A stretch of 64,000 nucleotides of DNA, from the NCBI GenBank assembly GCA_964353175.1, contig CAYGUX010000010.1:14397-78396 (forward strand), given 5' to 3'. A program made the position numbers and the translations under genes. Of this stretch, positions 17,529 to 26,489 are shown piece by piece (within the stretch, counting starts at the first letter, position 1; each line of letters starts with the position of its first letter). The DNA comes from JAIYCX01 sp964353175 (GTDB taxonomy: Bacteria > Bdellovibrionota_C > UBA2361 > SZUA-149 > DAOLCO01). Under the pieces are notes generated by a model that saw only the letters and a program-made list of their open reading frames with translations, ran no database searches and was not told the DNA's origin.

Positions 17529-18905
17529 GTGACTATTCAAGCTAAATTTTATAGAAATCATTTTAGATCATATTTAACAGGTCTAAGCTGTGGACTTCTT
17601 CTATTGTCTACACCTATATCAATTGCCTATGCTGAAAAAGCAGCAAATAAGAAAGATTCTAGAGCAAATTTAAATAGCGAAACCAAGAAAGAAGAAATTC
17701 AAGAAAAGAAAAGTGTGTTCGTTGTTTCTGGCGGAGAAACTAAAACTTATAGCAATCTATCAGAAGTTATAGAAGAGAATAATGCGCTAAAAGAGCAAAG
17801 ACAAATTCTCTTAGATCATTCACGATTGTTAAGAGATAAATACAAAAAGTTATATGAATATTGTTCTACTGGTGCCAATAACTGCTCAGGGCTAAGGGGT
17901 GAGAGGAATGACGAGGTTGTTCCTAGCGCGGAAGTTCAAAACCTAAAGCAGCAAATGTCTACATTAGAATCTAGTAATAAAGTCCTAGAAGCAAGTTTAA
18001 AGAAAGCTAAAAGTGAAATTCAGGATAAGGCTAGCGAGCTAGCGAGTTTAAAGAAGGAGAGCTTAAATCATTCTGCGTCCAATGATGAGCTTCTTATGAA
18101 GAGTTCAAAAGAGTTAGAAGAAAGCAGAAAGCTGATCGCGGATAAAGATGCTGAGATAGTACGCCGTAGCGAAGAGTATGCAAAGCTTCAGGTTGAATTG
18201 GAAAATAAGTCTAAAGGAGAAAAGGCCTGCTTAGATCAGATTGAAACATCAAGTAATATTCTTCTAAAGATCCCTGAACTGGAAGCTGAGATTGTAAATT
18301 TAAGAAATCAACTTTTACTAAAGAAAACTACCGCAGAGTTGTTGGGTGTAAAGGTGGGGAATACCTCTAATGCTCACGATGTTGTTGGGTCGTTAAATTC
18401 TTCAACTCAAGTTCTGTCAAAACAAGTAGAATCACGATCTGCAATTGAATCAGTACAGTTTGCTTCTGATGTGGCAATAGTAGAAGTAGTAGGAAGTAAG
18501 GTAAGCTTAAGAGTAGGACCAGGAACGAATCACTCTTCTTTAATGGATGTTCAGAAGGGGACTAGGCTAACAGTCGAAGCTAAAGAAGGGGATTGGTTAA
18601 GAGTAAATGCCCCAACTGGGGGTAGAGCATACATCGATTCTAACTACGTAAGGTCATTTGATAAGAATGGAGTGCTACTTAGTGAAGCTAAGTCTTCGGA
18701 GCCAATATTTGATCCTACGAGGGACTTGTCAGTGAATATTGATGCTCCCGAGCCTAAGAAGCCAATTATTCCACAAAAGGCCCCTAAAAAGGTTAGCAAA
18801 AACAAGGCTGATAAGGAGGTGGAACCATTTGGAGAGCAAGCTAGCGCGGAGTCCGTCGCAATGGAAAAGCTTCTGCAAGCTATGAGTCAGCCTGAAAAGA
18901 AATAG
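17529..18905 (+). CDS. Secreted coiled-coil protein with SH3 domain
   Basis: This 458-residue protein starts at a GTG (AAGG upstream) and has a signal peptide ending near A-Y-A. Residues of about 80-260 form a long heptad-rich coiled coil with many Glu, Lys, Leu and Ser. At about 315-375 there is a bacterial SH3-type domain (V-S-L-R-V-G-P-G-T-N-H-S-S and G-D-W-L-R-V), which commonly binds cell-wall peptides. A lysine/proline-rich linker and short tail follow. It lies 53 bp after the PH-domain gene and 13 bp before an M23 peptidase, suggesting a peptidoglycan-remodelling pair. Such a pair could make way for the T4SS or could be unrelated housekeeping. Confidence 0.7.
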   Translation: MTIQAKFYRNHFRSYLTGLSCGLLLLSTPISIAYAEKAANKKDSRANLNSETKKEEIQEKKSVFVVSGGETKTYSNLSEVIEENNALKEQRQILLDHSRLLRDKYKKLYEYCSTGANNCSGLRGERNDEVVPSAEVQNLKQQMSTLESSNKVLEASLKKAKSEIQDKASELASLKKESLNHSASNDELLMKSSKELEESRKLIADKDAEIVRRSEEYAKLQVELENKSKGEKACLDQIETSSNILLKIPELEAEIVNLRNQLLLKKTTAELLGVKVGNTSNAHDVVGSLNSSTQVLSKQVESRSAIESVQFASDVAIVEVVGSKVSLRVGPGTNHSSLMDVQKGTRLTVEAKEGDWLRVNAPTGGRAYIDSNYVRSFDKNGVLLSEAKSSEPIFDPTRDLSVNIDAPEPKKPIIPQKAPKKVSKNKADKEVEPFGEQASAESVAMEKLLQAMSQPEKK

Positions 18906-18918
18906 TCATAATATAACC

Positions 18919-19431
18919 ATGGATAGCCATAAATTAAATAGACTTAAATATCTCACGACCTTAGTCTTATTTTTAACTTTTTTACCTGAAACTATTGCTG
19001 AGAGCCTACTTACAAGTACATCAGGTATTGTTTTTCCGCTTCTAGCACCAAGAATATCTAGTGGATATGGCTATAGAAGCCATCCAATAAAAAAGGCACG
19101 CAAACATCATAATGGTGTCGATCTTGCTGCACCTGAAAAAAGTCATGTAAGAGCAATTACAGACGGTATGGTCGTATATGCCGGAAACTTAGGTGGATAT
19201 GGAAAGGTGGTTACTATAAAGCACCAGGATGATCACATCTCATTGTATGGGCACTTAAGTTCAATCGAGGTAGTTGTGGGACAATTGGTAACAGCAGGTG
19301 CATTGGTAGGTAGAGTTGGAAGTACCGGAAATGTAACTGGCCCGCATCTCCACTTTGAGTGGAGGAAGGGAAGGAAATCTATAAATCCATTAAAAGTATT
19401 TCCTGATTTAGCAAAAGAGCCAGTAGGATAA
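18919..19431 (+). CDS. M23 family metallopeptidase (peptidoglycan endopeptidase)
   Basis: This 170-residue exported protein is essentially one LytM/M23 domain after a signal sequence. The zinc ligands are visible: H64 and D68 in H-N-G-V-D-L, and H145 in the H143-L-H-F motif, with H112 in Y-G-H-L. All are present, so it should be active and cleave peptide crosslinks, unlike EnvC-type regulators. It follows the SH3/coiled-coil gene by 13 bp in the same operon. EnvC-like division factors combine a coiled coil and an M23 domain in one chain, and here the two parts are separate. Confidence 0.85.
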   Translation: MDSHKLNRLKYLTTLVLFLTFLPETIAESLLTSTSGIVFPLLAPRISSGYGYRSHPIKKARKHHNGVDLAAPEKSHVRAITDGMVVYAGNLGGYGKVVTIKHQDDHISLYGHLSSIEVVVGQLVTAGALVGRVGSTGNVTGPHLHFEWRKGRKSINPLKVFPDLAKEPVG

Positions 19432-19437
19432 TTAAAA

Positions 19438-19866
19438 CTAGGCAGATAATTTTGCAAGGTACTTAACTATCCTTATCATGCTCATAAGGCCTACACCTTT
19501 TCCCATAGAAAGATCCTTCCCAAAAATGTCATAGACAATCTCTTCAGGAATTTGGCTGACTTCATTTGGCCTGCATCCGTCTAATCCTTGTTTCAATATC
19601 GCAGCTAATGCCTTTGCAGAAACTCCATGTGGATTTTCAACTGCAAAATAAATTTGAATTGTTCCGTCCTCATTTAGCTCGTGAAATACATAAGCATCGG
19701 ATTCGCAGGCAGGAACTTTATTCTCTGAAGGATAAGGAGAACTTGCTATGCGTTTCGGAACTTCTTCAAAGCTTTCTCCGAATTCAATTAGATAGTCCAT
19801 CCTTGTCTGGAAATCTTCTATCGCCTTAAGTTCATCTAAAATAGAACTTAGTTTGTTAGGGATCAT
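19438..19866 (-). CDS. sufE: Cysteine desulfuration protein SufE family
   Basis: This 142-residue cytoplasmic protein accepts persulfide sulfur from a SufS-type desulfurase for iron-sulfur cluster building. The acceptor is C54 in V-P-A-C-E-S-D-A. The C-terminal motif G-M-G-x-G-V in SufE is represented by M-G-K-G-V-G-L. Length and motif spacing are standard. It starts immediately after the upstream sulfurtransferase gene with no gap, so the two sulfur-transfer genes form an operon. SufS itself is not in the window. Confidence 0.88.
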   Translation of the reverse strand: MIPNKLSSILDELKAIEDFQTRMDYLIEFGESFEEVPKRIASSPYPSENKVPACESDAYVFHELNEDGTIQIYFAVENPHGVSAKALAAILKQGLDGCRPNEVSQIPEEIVYDIFGKDLSMGKGVGLMSMIRIVKYLAKLSA

Positions 19867-20733
19867 CTAAGGCCTTTCAACTGGGACATTTACTAAATTT
19901 CCCCACTCAGTCCAGCTACCATCATAGTTTCTGACATTTGAGAATCCCAGTAAATATTTAAGAACAAACCAAGTGTGACTACTTCTTTCACCAATTCTAC
20001 AATAAGCAATAACAGTATCACTTGGTTTTAGGCCGATCTCTTCTTGATAAATTACCTTAAGTTCCTCATAGGTTTTAAAAGTCCCATCATCTTGGTTAAT
20101 GGCTCTCGCCCAAGGAACGCTCTTAGCTCCAGGGATATGTCCGCCCCGAAGTGCTCCTTCATTAGGATATCCTTCCATATGTAGTTTCTTGCCGGTAAAT
20201 TCATCTGGACTTCTTACATCTACAAGCTTACCTTTATTGGCGATATGTTTAAGTACATCATCTCTAAACGCTCTTTCAGTTTGATCATCTCTCATCGGGG
20301 CAGAGTAACTAGAGTTTTCAAAAGTTGGTTTTTCCTTTGTTAAAGGTAAGCCTTCTTTCTCCCATTTGAGTTTTCCGCCATCCATTACTTTGACATTCTT
20401 ATGTCCATAAAGGGTGAATATCCATAAAGCATAGCAAGCCCACCAATTGTTTTTATCTCCGTAGAATACAACTGTAGTATCTGCATCTATTCCATTCTTA
20501 GAAAGTAGGGCTTGGAAAGCATCTTGATCTAGGTAGTCTCTGACTATAGGTTGATTTAAGTCCTTAACCCAATCAATCTCAACTGCATTAGGAATATGTC
20601 CAGATGAATAAAGAAGTTGATCCTCGTTCGATTCAACTATTCTCACATTGGAGTTTTTATGATTATTTAGAACCCACTCAGTGGAAACTAACATGCTTGG
20701 ATTAGAGTATCCTCTTTGTTCAATATCTGACAT
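19867..20733 (-). CDS. Thiosulfate/3-mercaptopyruvate sulfurtransferase
   Basis: This 288-residue protein consists of two rhodanese domains. The catalytic loop in the second domain is C245-R-I-G-E-R-S, close to the thiosulfate-type C-R-x-G-x-R consensus rather than the mercaptopyruvate-type C-G-S-G-x-T. The first domain is non-catalytic, as is usual, and has G-D-K-N-N-W-W. It transfers sulfane sulfur, and its tight linkage to sufE suggests a role in sulfur supply. The product is probably cytoplasmic. Confidence 0.85.
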   Translation of the reverse strand: MSDIEQRGYSNPSMLVSTEWVLNNHKNSNVRIVESNEDQLLYSSGHIPNAVEIDWVKDLNQPIVRDYLDQDAFQALLSKNGIDADTTVVFYGDKNNWWACYALWIFTLYGHKNVKVMDGGKLKWEKEGLPLTKEKPTFENSSYSAPMRDDQTERAFRDDVLKHIANKGKLVDVRSPDEFTGKKLHMEGYPNEGALRGGHIPGAKSVPWARAINQDDGTFKTYEELKVIYQEEIGLKPSDTVIAYCRIGERSSHTWFVLKYLLGFSNVRNYDGSWTEWGNLVNVPVERP

Positions 20734-20867
20734 TCTACAATCCTAATAAGTTTAATTTGTTTTGTGCGCAATCTAGCAATAATTGGATAAAAATCAATAG
20801 TTTTGCTCATGCAGCTACTCTAGGTTATAGTTTGGAAGATTTTTAAAAGCAAAAGAGGAACCAAATT

Positions 20868-21413
20868 ATGGCTAGAACACCTTCTGTAATGATCCCACTA
20901 GGAACAGAGATTCCTAAGTTTAACTTACCTGACACGATTAGTGGGGAATCGGCCTCTTCAGATAGCCTTTTTAAAGACAAAGGCTTACTTGTAATGTTTA
21001 TCTGTAATCATTGTCCATTTGTGCTTCATATTGAGTCAGAGCTGGTTAAGTTAGGATTAGAGCTTCCTAATCAAGGTGTTGGAGTAGTAGCAATTAGCTC
21101 CAATGATGTTCTTAAGTATCCTCAAGACGGGCCTCTTGAAATGGCAAAGAAGGATTATTCATTTCCCTATTTATATGATGAGTCTCAGGACGTTGCTAAA
21201 GCTTTTGATGCTGCATGTACCCCAGACTTCTTTTTATACAATTCGGATAAAAAACTTGTATATAGAGGCCAATTAGATAGCTCACGGCCTGGAAGCGAGA
21301 TTCCAGTTACGGGAGAGGATCTAAGAAGAGCAGTAAGTCTATTGGTAGCCGGTGAGAATATTGATGATAATCAAACTCCAAGCTTGGGCTGTAATATTAA
21401 GTGGAAGGAGTAA
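20868..21413 (+). CDS. Thioredoxin-fold peroxiredoxin-like protein (AhpC/TSA family)
   Basis: This 181-residue cytoplasmic protein has the thioredoxin-like redox motif C46-N-H-C49-P-F-V, then a conserved A-I-S-S-N-D and, after an insert, T-P-D-F-F-L with the cis-proline. This is the pattern of the widespread cytoplasmic redoxin group annotated as thioredoxin family protein. It probably acts in thiol redox or peroxide defence; the partner is unknown. It is divergent from the sulfurtransferase gene across 134 bp and followed at once by a metallopeptidase gene. Confidence 0.8.
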   Translation: MARTPSVMIPLGTEIPKFNLPDTISGESASSDSLFKDKGLLVMFICNHCPFVLHIESELVKLGLELPNQGVGVVAISSNDVLKYPQDGPLEMAKKDYSFPYLYDESQDVAKAFDAACTPDFFLYNSDKKLVYRGQLDSSRPGSEIPVTGEDLRRAVSLLVAGENIDDNQTPSLGCNIKWKE

Positions 21414-21420
21414 ACGGGGA

Positions 21421-22104
21421 GTGAGTAGGGGGTTTATTTTTCTACTTTCTTTTTTTTATTTTACTTGTCATAGCATCTTGTTAGCAGACGAGCCGGAGAT
21501 TCTATCTCCTGTGGCACTGCCACATGTCGAAAGCCAGTATTTAAGATTTGATTCCCCTCAGATTGGTATCTTGAGTGGGGGAGACTTAATTAATGAGTCC
21601 GAGAAGGCTTATCTGTCTTCAGAGATTAGGATTCAGTTGTTAAAGATTTATCGAATCCTTGGTTTAAAACTGAAACCCTATAATCATCTTTTTAATATCC
21701 GGATTTTATCAGAGTCAGAACTTGCTAGCCTTGCAAATCTCGAAGGTGCGAATGCCTTGACAATAGACGGGATAATGAATTTTACCCCTGCGAGAATGCG
21801 TAGCGACCTTATCCGGCATGAAGTGTTACATGCAATTGTATATTCGAAGGTAAAAGATCAATTACCATGGTGGATTGAGGAAGGATTGGCTCAGCTATTG
21901 TCAGGAGAGGAAAGGTCAATTAAAAGTCAAGGGCAGGGGACTAAGGTAGAGAGAAAGTACCATCAGGCACGCATAAGAGTATCTAATCTGGTTGAAAGAT
22001 GTGGCTTTAAGGCTTTTGGAACTTATTTGAATTTAATTCAAGATGAGAACTCTCCCCAATATTCCTATAATAAGGTCTTTAATGAGTTATGTCGATCTTC
22101 ATAG
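21421..22104 (+). CDS. Secreted zinc metallopeptidase, peptidase MA-like (gluzincin)
   Basis: This 227-residue exported protein has a signal peptide of about 22 residues and the gluzincin motif H133-E-V-L-H137, followed 16 residues later by W-I-E-E-G-L-A-Q, which supplies the third zinc ligand. This matches peptidase MA-like domains. I chose the GTG at 21421, about 10 nt after AAGGAG, because it begins a clean signal peptide; longer in-frame starts would run back into the previous gene. Substrate unknown. Confidence 0.7.
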   Translation: MSRGFIFLLSFFYFTCHSILLADEPEILSPVALPHVESQYLRFDSPQIGILSGGDLINESEKAYLSSEIRIQLLKIYRILGLKLKPYNHLFNIRILSESELASLANLEGANALTIDGIMNFTPARMRSDLIRHEVLHAIVYSKVKDQLPWWIEEGLAQLLSGEERSIKSQGQGTKVERKYHQARIRVSNLVERCGFKAFGTYLNLIQDENSPQYSYNKVFNELCRSS

Positions 22105-22117
22105 CTTTTAAAATAGA

Positions 22118-22696
22118 CTATAAATCATCATCTCTGATATCAATAAAAAATATTCCAGTAATTGCATCTAATAATTCAACTGGATCTATTCCTATCTCAA
22201 GTCCAATAAGTAGCGCTTGAAATTCTGCAGAAATTTCAGTACTAGAATTTTTCCTTGATTCCTTTTCTCTATTAGTGGAAGTATTGTTAACTCCGTCAAG
22301 TAAACTAAGTGAACCTCCAGCTACTGCTTCCGCGCCTATTGGTAGAGGAATTGTACGATCTTCCCTTGGTCCAGGTAATCCAATAAATATATCACTATGT
22401 GCCCCTACAAAAGCACTAACAGGCCGTGTGACTTGCGCGCCTACGCTAAGACCAGGCCCAACTCTTACTTTAGCTTTGACGATATCAAGAATGTCAAATA
22501 GTCTATTGGGAATATAGAGTAGGATTGAGTGAAAAACCGAATGGCCTTCGTCTTCTTCTAGAGAATCTTTATTTTCAGAACTGCTTAGATCATTTTTTGG
22601 GTTTAGTAGGTCTGACTCCACTACTTGGCTATGGGCGTAGTTGCAGTTAACAACATATAAAAGAGTTAGTGTAAGGAGATATGTTAGCTTTTTCAT
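22118..22696 (-). CDS. Exported protein of unknown function
   Basis: This 192-residue protein has a signal peptide ending near S-Q. Its centre has Y-I-P-N-R-L-F-D-I-L-D-I, then V-R-V-G-P-G-L-S-V-G-A-Q-V-T-R, and its end is D-P-V-E-L-L-D-A-I-T-G-I-F-F-I-D-I. I believe this belongs to an uncharacterised family of predicted exported proteins with the phrase V-G-L-P-G-P-R. The repeated glycines suggest a beta-rich outer-membrane or surface protein. It is convergent with the metallopeptidase gene. Confidence 0.6.
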   Translation of the reverse strand: MKKLTYLLTLTLLYVVNCNYAHSQVVESDLLNPKNDLSSSENKDSLEEDEGHSVFHSILLYIPNRLFDILDIVKAKVRVGPGLSVGAQVTRPVSAFVGAHSDIFIGLPGPREDRTIPLPIGAEAVAGGSLSLLDGVNNTSTNREKESRKNSSTEISAEFQALLIGLEIGIDPVELLDAITGIFFIDIRDDDL

Positions 22697-22831
22697 TGAA
22701 TTATAGTGGCCATGTTATTCTAATCTTCGCAAGGGGAAGTTTTTTTAAATAAGTAATTTGAAGTAAATATTTGTGGTTTTATGTTTTAATTCAGTTTACT
22801 ATTGGTCTCATAATAATTTAATTTTTCCCCT

Positions 22832-23539
22832 ATGAATACTCGAAATATCTTTATACGGTTTAATCCTTCTTATTGTCTTTTTGTTTTTATCCTATTTGCT
22901 TCATGTAAGAGTGGCGGTGTCAGCGAAAATTCTCAAGAAAAGTTTAGATTGATTAATGCCGCGCCTAAAGCTTCCGCGATTGATTTTGAGCTAGGTAATA
23001 ATGAGGTGATCATTGAAGAAATTGCCTATGGAGACTCTAGTGGTTTTATCGAAGCCCCAGAGGGAACAGATGTTGCCATTAAAATTAAATCTGACTTAAG
23101 AGTATTGCCAGTTTTGGAGAATATTTTAGATATTGCTTCTAATAGTATCACTACTTCTTTTTTCATCGGCGAAGTGAATGCTTATGAATTAGTAACTATT
23201 ACTGAAGAATTTCCTACTAATACAAATGGTAAGGTGTCTTTTAGAGTTGCTAACATGTCTCCAACTGAAGCTTCCGTCGATATTTATTTAGTCGTGATAG
23301 GAACAGACATTGAAGATACTCAACCAATAGCTACTGAGGTTGCCTCCGGGAGTGTTGGTGATTTCGTTCAATTTGATCCTGGATTTTATGCCATCGTATA
23401 CACTCGGGCAGGAACTACTACGGTAGTTAGGGAGGTCGCAGGCTTTAATTTCGTCGCGAACCGCGGATATACCCATGTTTTGCTTGATAAGTTTCAAGGC
23501 GGTACACCTCTAACTTCCCGAATTATAACGGATTTTTAA
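22832..23539 (+). CDS. Lipoprotein with DUF4397-like beta repeats
   Basis: This 235-residue protein has a lipobox (L-F-A-S-C) and two repeats of a DUF4397-type beta domain. R-L-I-N-A-A-P-K-A-S-A-I-D-F begins the first and R-V-A-N-M-S-P-T-E-A-S-V-D-I-Y the second, each followed by a Gly-Asp-rich strand. Such domains occur in secreted and surface proteins of unknown role. It is flanked by A+T-rich spacers and probably stands alone. Confidence 0.7.
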   Translation: MNTRNIFIRFNPSYCLFVFILFASCKSGGVSENSQEKFRLINAAPKASAIDFELGNNEVIIEEIAYGDSSGFIEAPEGTDVAIKIKSDLRVLPVLENILDIASNSITTSFFIGEVNAYELVTITEEFPTNTNGKVSFRVANMSPTEASVDIYLVVIGTDIEDTQPIATEVASGSVGDFVQFDPGFYAIVYTRAGTTTVVREVAGFNFVANRGYTHVLLDKFQGGTPLTSRIITDF

Positions 23540-23882
23540 AAAGAATTAAATTCTCTTTCTTTTTAATAGATAATCTTAGATTTAAGTGGTATAGTGAGCA
23601 GGTTGATAGACCTTTTTGGTACCGAAGACTTGATCTAGCTTTCCTAGTCCCTAGTCTCCGCGCGAATTTAAAAAGAGTTTGATCACCTTAACTTATAATA
23701 GAGTTAAGTTTGTGGGTAATGATTTAGAGAGTCGAGAGTAAGGAAACGCGCTGGAGATAATGTAGTCAATGGAATAGGAAAAAAGTTGTGGCTTTGTAGC
23801 CAGGGCTTACTTTGCTGTTCCCGAGATTTCATCTTGTCATAACCTTTATTAAATTAGAGAAAAGACGATATTGGAGAGAATA
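23540..23882 (+). promoter_or_regulatory. Long leader region upstream of the RRM protein gene
   Basis: This 343-bp stretch has no convincing gene. It begins with an A+T-rich inverted repeat (AAAAAGAATT then AATTCTCTTTCTTTTT) right after the previous stop, which probably ends that transcript. In the middle there is an imperfect TTAACT/AGTTAA hairpin that contains TATAAT, and further on a run of short stem-forming segments. Genes for RRM and cold-shock proteins often have long regulatory 5' leaders, so an RNA element here is plausible but not shown. Confidence 0.35.
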
Positions 23883-24272
23883 GTGAATATATACGTAGGT
23901 AACCTACCATACTCAGTGACAGATGATAAATTAGTTGAATTATTTTCAAAATTTGGAAATGTTTCAACTGCAAGAGTTGTACAAGATCAGTTCAGTGGAC
24001 GATCTAAAGGCTTTGGATTTGTCGAAATGGATTCAGCTGAAGACGGAAATAAAGCAATTGCAGAACTTAACGAAACTGAGCTTGACGGAAGATCAATAGT
24101 AGTTAACGAAGCACGCCCTAGAGAAGACAAAGGTGGAGCTGGTGGACCAAGAAGAGGTGGACCAGGTGGAAACCGTGGCGGTAACGGCGGCGGAAATGGC
24201 GGCGGATTCAGAGGTGGTAGAGATAGAGACCGTGGAGATCGCGGTGATAGAGGCGGTAGAGGTAACTACTAA
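23883..24272 (+). CDS. RNA-binding protein, single RRM with glycine-rich tail
   Basis: The protein has 129 residues. It carries one RNA recognition motif with RNP2 (I-Y-V-G-N-L) at the start and RNP1 (K-G-F-G-F-V-E-M) near residue 45, followed by an Arg-Gly-Gly-rich tail with R-D-R-D-R-G-D. This is the layout of bacterial Rbp/cold-inducible proteins. I chose GTG 23883 because GGAGAG lies 5 nt upstream and translation then begins M-N-I-Y-V-G; an upstream TTG at 23871 overlaps that site. A strong terminator follows, so it is monocistronic. Confidence 0.88.
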   Translation: MNIYVGNLPYSVTDDKLVELFSKFGNVSTARVVQDQFSGRSKGFGFVEMDSAEDGNKAIAELNETELDGRSIVVNEARPREDKGGAGGPRRGGPGGNRGGNGGGNGGGFRGGRDRDRGDRGDRGGRGNY

Positions 24273-24300
24273 TTGTAGTTATTAGCTACTAGCTATTAGA

Positions 24301-24330
24301 AGGGGCTCTTTATTGAGCCCCTTTTTTATT
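24301..24330 (+). terminator. Rho-independent terminator after the RRM gene
   Basis: An 8-bp G+C-rich stem (AGGGGCTC extended through GAGCCCCT) with a 6-nt loop is followed by CTTTTTTATT. It lies 28 bp after the stop. Confidence 0.9.
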
Positions 24331-24466
24331 GTACTTAACAACAGCCCCCGCCATTATTCTCGAATTCTTAGCTATCCTAATGGATAGGAAATTAATATTG
24401 ACTGGTCAAAGTGGCTTAAAACTTGTAGATTCCATGCCATATTCACGTAAAAAGTTGGAGAGTTCA

Positions 24467-25051
24467 ATGAAAAGTTTTTTATCTAGTCTAGTTTCATGTT
24501 TAGGAGTGATCGGCGCGACTGCAAGTAGTGTGGTGGCGGGAACTCTTACAGCAACAATTCATACTAATAAAGGTGATATTGACGTTGAATTTTTTGATGC
24601 AGAAGCTCCTGTGACTGTAGCCAACTTTTTAAATCTCGCTAAACGTGGATATTATGATGGGATAAGCTTTCATAGAGTAATTCCTAATTTTATGATTCAG
24701 GGCGGTGACCCAGATGGTATGGGTACAGGTGGCCCAGGATATAGTTTTAAGGATGAATTTACTCCAAGCTTACGTCACTCCTCTCCAGGGATATTGTCAA
24801 TGGCGAACAGAGGGCCTGGAACTAATGGTTCTCAGTTTTTTATAACTCACGTAGCAACACCGCATCTTGATGGGAAGCATACTGTTTTTGGAAAAGTCTC
24901 CAAAGGTCAAAATATCGTAGATAGCATTGTTCAAGGCGATACAATCGAAAGTATTGTTATCCATGGTGACACGGCACCATTGTTTACTAAAGAAGCTAGT
25001 GAGATTGAAGGTTGGAATGCTATCTTAGACACTAAGTATCCAGCTAAGTAA
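24467..25051 (+). CDS. Exported peptidyl-prolyl cis-trans isomerase, cyclophilin type
   Basis: This 194-residue protein has a signal peptide (M-K-S-F-L-S-S-L-V-S, then A-S-S-V-V-A-G) and a cyclophilin domain. Typical elements are F-H-R-V-I-P-N-F-M-I-Q-G-G-D, N-G-S-Q-F-F-I-T and L-D-G-K-H-T-V-F-G. It should speed proline isomerisation during periplasmic folding. The start at 24467 has GGAG upstream; a longer in-frame start at 24329 would lie inside the preceding terminator and give no signal peptide. Confidence 0.9.
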   Translation: MKSFLSSLVSCLGVIGATASSVVAGTLTATIHTNKGDIDVEFFDAEAPVTVANFLNLAKRGYYDGISFHRVIPNFMIQGGDPDGMGTGGPGYSFKDEFTPSLRHSSPGILSMANRGPGTNGSQFFITHVATPHLDGKHTVFGKVSKGQNIVDSIVQGDTIESIVIHGDTAPLFTKEASEIEGWNAILDTKYPAK

Positions 25052-25081
25052 AGTTTTGTGCTAAACATACTTGTATCAAAA

Positions 25082-26062
25082 ATGAGGGAGAGAGTTTCAA
25101 TAGCTTTCTCCCTTTTTTTTATTGTACTAACTCCCTCCTTCCTTTTTGCGGAGGAAGGAAATATTGGGATTCTATCTGATGTGAGAATCCTTGGAGATTT
25201 GCTGATTCCCACAATTGGGAAAAACTTCGATTTACAGCCTTTTATAACTAGGACAAGTTTTAAAGATCTTTCAAGTGTCGATTGTAGTCTAACGAATGCT
25301 CATAATAAGATTAGGAATGAATTCGAAGTAGATGGTGAATCGTATATATGTAGTTATAAGTATGAAAGTAGCCTTAGTGATCGATTAAGGCTTTCAGCTA
25401 ATATCTCAGGCGTTCATACTGGTGAGGGGATTTTTGATTCCTCAATTACTGCTTGGCACGAATTTTTTGGCTTCCCTAATGGGCATCGGAATGGAAGTTC
25501 CAATAATCAGCATCAGGTTAGGGGAAGTCAAGAAGATGGAGATAATTTTAATTTAGATAAAGAGGGCATTGGGCTGATAGATCCTCAGATTTATTTAAGT
25601 TATCTTTTGGGCGGGGTAGAGTCGGATGGAGCCTTATATTTAAATGCCGGTTTAAGTATCCCTCTACAATTAAGCCAGTTTTCAACTAAAACACCTAATT
25701 TCCTTTTAGGATTGAATTATAGTAAAAAGTTTTTAAACAGTACTTTTGGAATGGGAAGTGATCTGAGTATTCGAACTGATCTAAGTGATCTTGGGATAAA
25801 TTATAATCCTATCTCAGTCGGAGCGTATGCAAGTTGGGTTTATGGCTTGAGTGATTCTTTTTCATTTGTAAGCAGTACCTTCGCACAGACTCCAGGGATC
25901 ACGGATATTGAAAGCTATCCCAAAGCTTTGTGGTATGTTGATATTGGTTTTAGGACTGACTTGTTTTTTGATACTCCTTTTGAGATTTTAATCAGAGAGA
26001 ATTTATATACAGCGAGATCTACAGCAGATATTTCTTTGATCCTTAGAGTCCTTAGTTTTTAA
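25082..26062 (+). CDS. DUF3187-like outer-membrane protein
   Basis: This exported protein has 326 residues from the ATG at 25082 (a GTG at 25058 would add eight). The signal peptide ends S-F-L-F-A. The rest alternates short strands, many ending in aromatic residues, as in an outer-membrane beta barrel. W-H-E-F-F-G-F-P-N-G-H-R-N resembles the hallmark of DUF3187. It lies close behind the cyclophilin gene and could be co-transcribed. Function unknown. Confidence 0.6.
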   Translation: MRERVSIAFSLFFIVLTPSFLFAEEGNIGILSDVRILGDLLIPTIGKNFDLQPFITRTSFKDLSSVDCSLTNAHNKIRNEFEVDGESYICSYKYESSLSDRLRLSANISGVHTGEGIFDSSITAWHEFFGFPNGHRNGSSNNQHQVRGSQEDGDNFNLDKEGIGLIDPQIYLSYLLGGVESDGALYLNAGLSIPLQLSQFSTKTPNFLLGLNYSKKFLNSTFGMGSDLSIRTDLSDLGINYNPISVGAYASWVYGLSDSFSFVSSTFAQTPGITDIESYPKALWYVDIGFRTDLFFDTPFEILIRENLYTARSTADISLILRVLSF

Positions 26063-26100
26063 AGAATTTAGATAAAGCCCAAGATAGATGGAAGATTGAG

Positions 26101-26277
26101 ATGGTAGAGCAATTAACTAAATGCAGTGTATGCAAGCAAGCCTTAGTAGGGGAAGACTCTGCAAAGTATTACCCATTCTGCAGTAAGCATTGTCAGAATA
26201 AAGATCTAGGGAATTGGGTGTTTGAAAATTATCGAGTCCCTAGTAGTGAGAGGGTTTTGGAGGAAGGGGAGGAGTAG
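26101..26277 (+). CDS. yacG: YacG-like zinc-ribbon protein
   Basis: This 58-residue gene has a four-cysteine zinc site, C8-S-V-C11 and F-C27-S-K-H-C31, followed by D-L-G-N-W, which is the YacG signature. In Escherichia coli YacG binds and inhibits DNA gyrase. It starts 38 bp after the DUF3187-like gene. Every expected ligand is present and the length is normal. Confidence 0.85.
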   Translation: MVEQLTKCSVCKQALVGEDSAKYYPFCSKHCQNKDLGNWVFENYRVPSSERVLEEGEE

Positions 26278-26489
26278 CCCCGCCCTGTCCGTTTTCACAA
26301 AAATTGTTTTAAGCCTGTTAAAGTTGGTTTGAAACCCATGCTCTGAGGAGGGTGCAAGTTTTTGAAAACTCTAGTAAAAGTAAATTTATGCTCAATATTG
26401 GACAGGGGTGCTAGATTCAGGTCTTGGAATCTGAAATTCTAACTTAGGTTTAGCGATAACTAATTAGAATTAATTTTTGATTTATTCCT

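Noticed and set aside
26284..26407. Inverted CCCTGTCC / GGACAGGG pair before the TadG-like gene
   Set aside because: Arms are only 8 nt and more than 100 nt apart, easily by chance.
26278..26489. Riboswitch before the TadG-like gene
   Set aside because: I checked for the conserved c-di-GMP core and saw no match; the region is merely A+T-rich.
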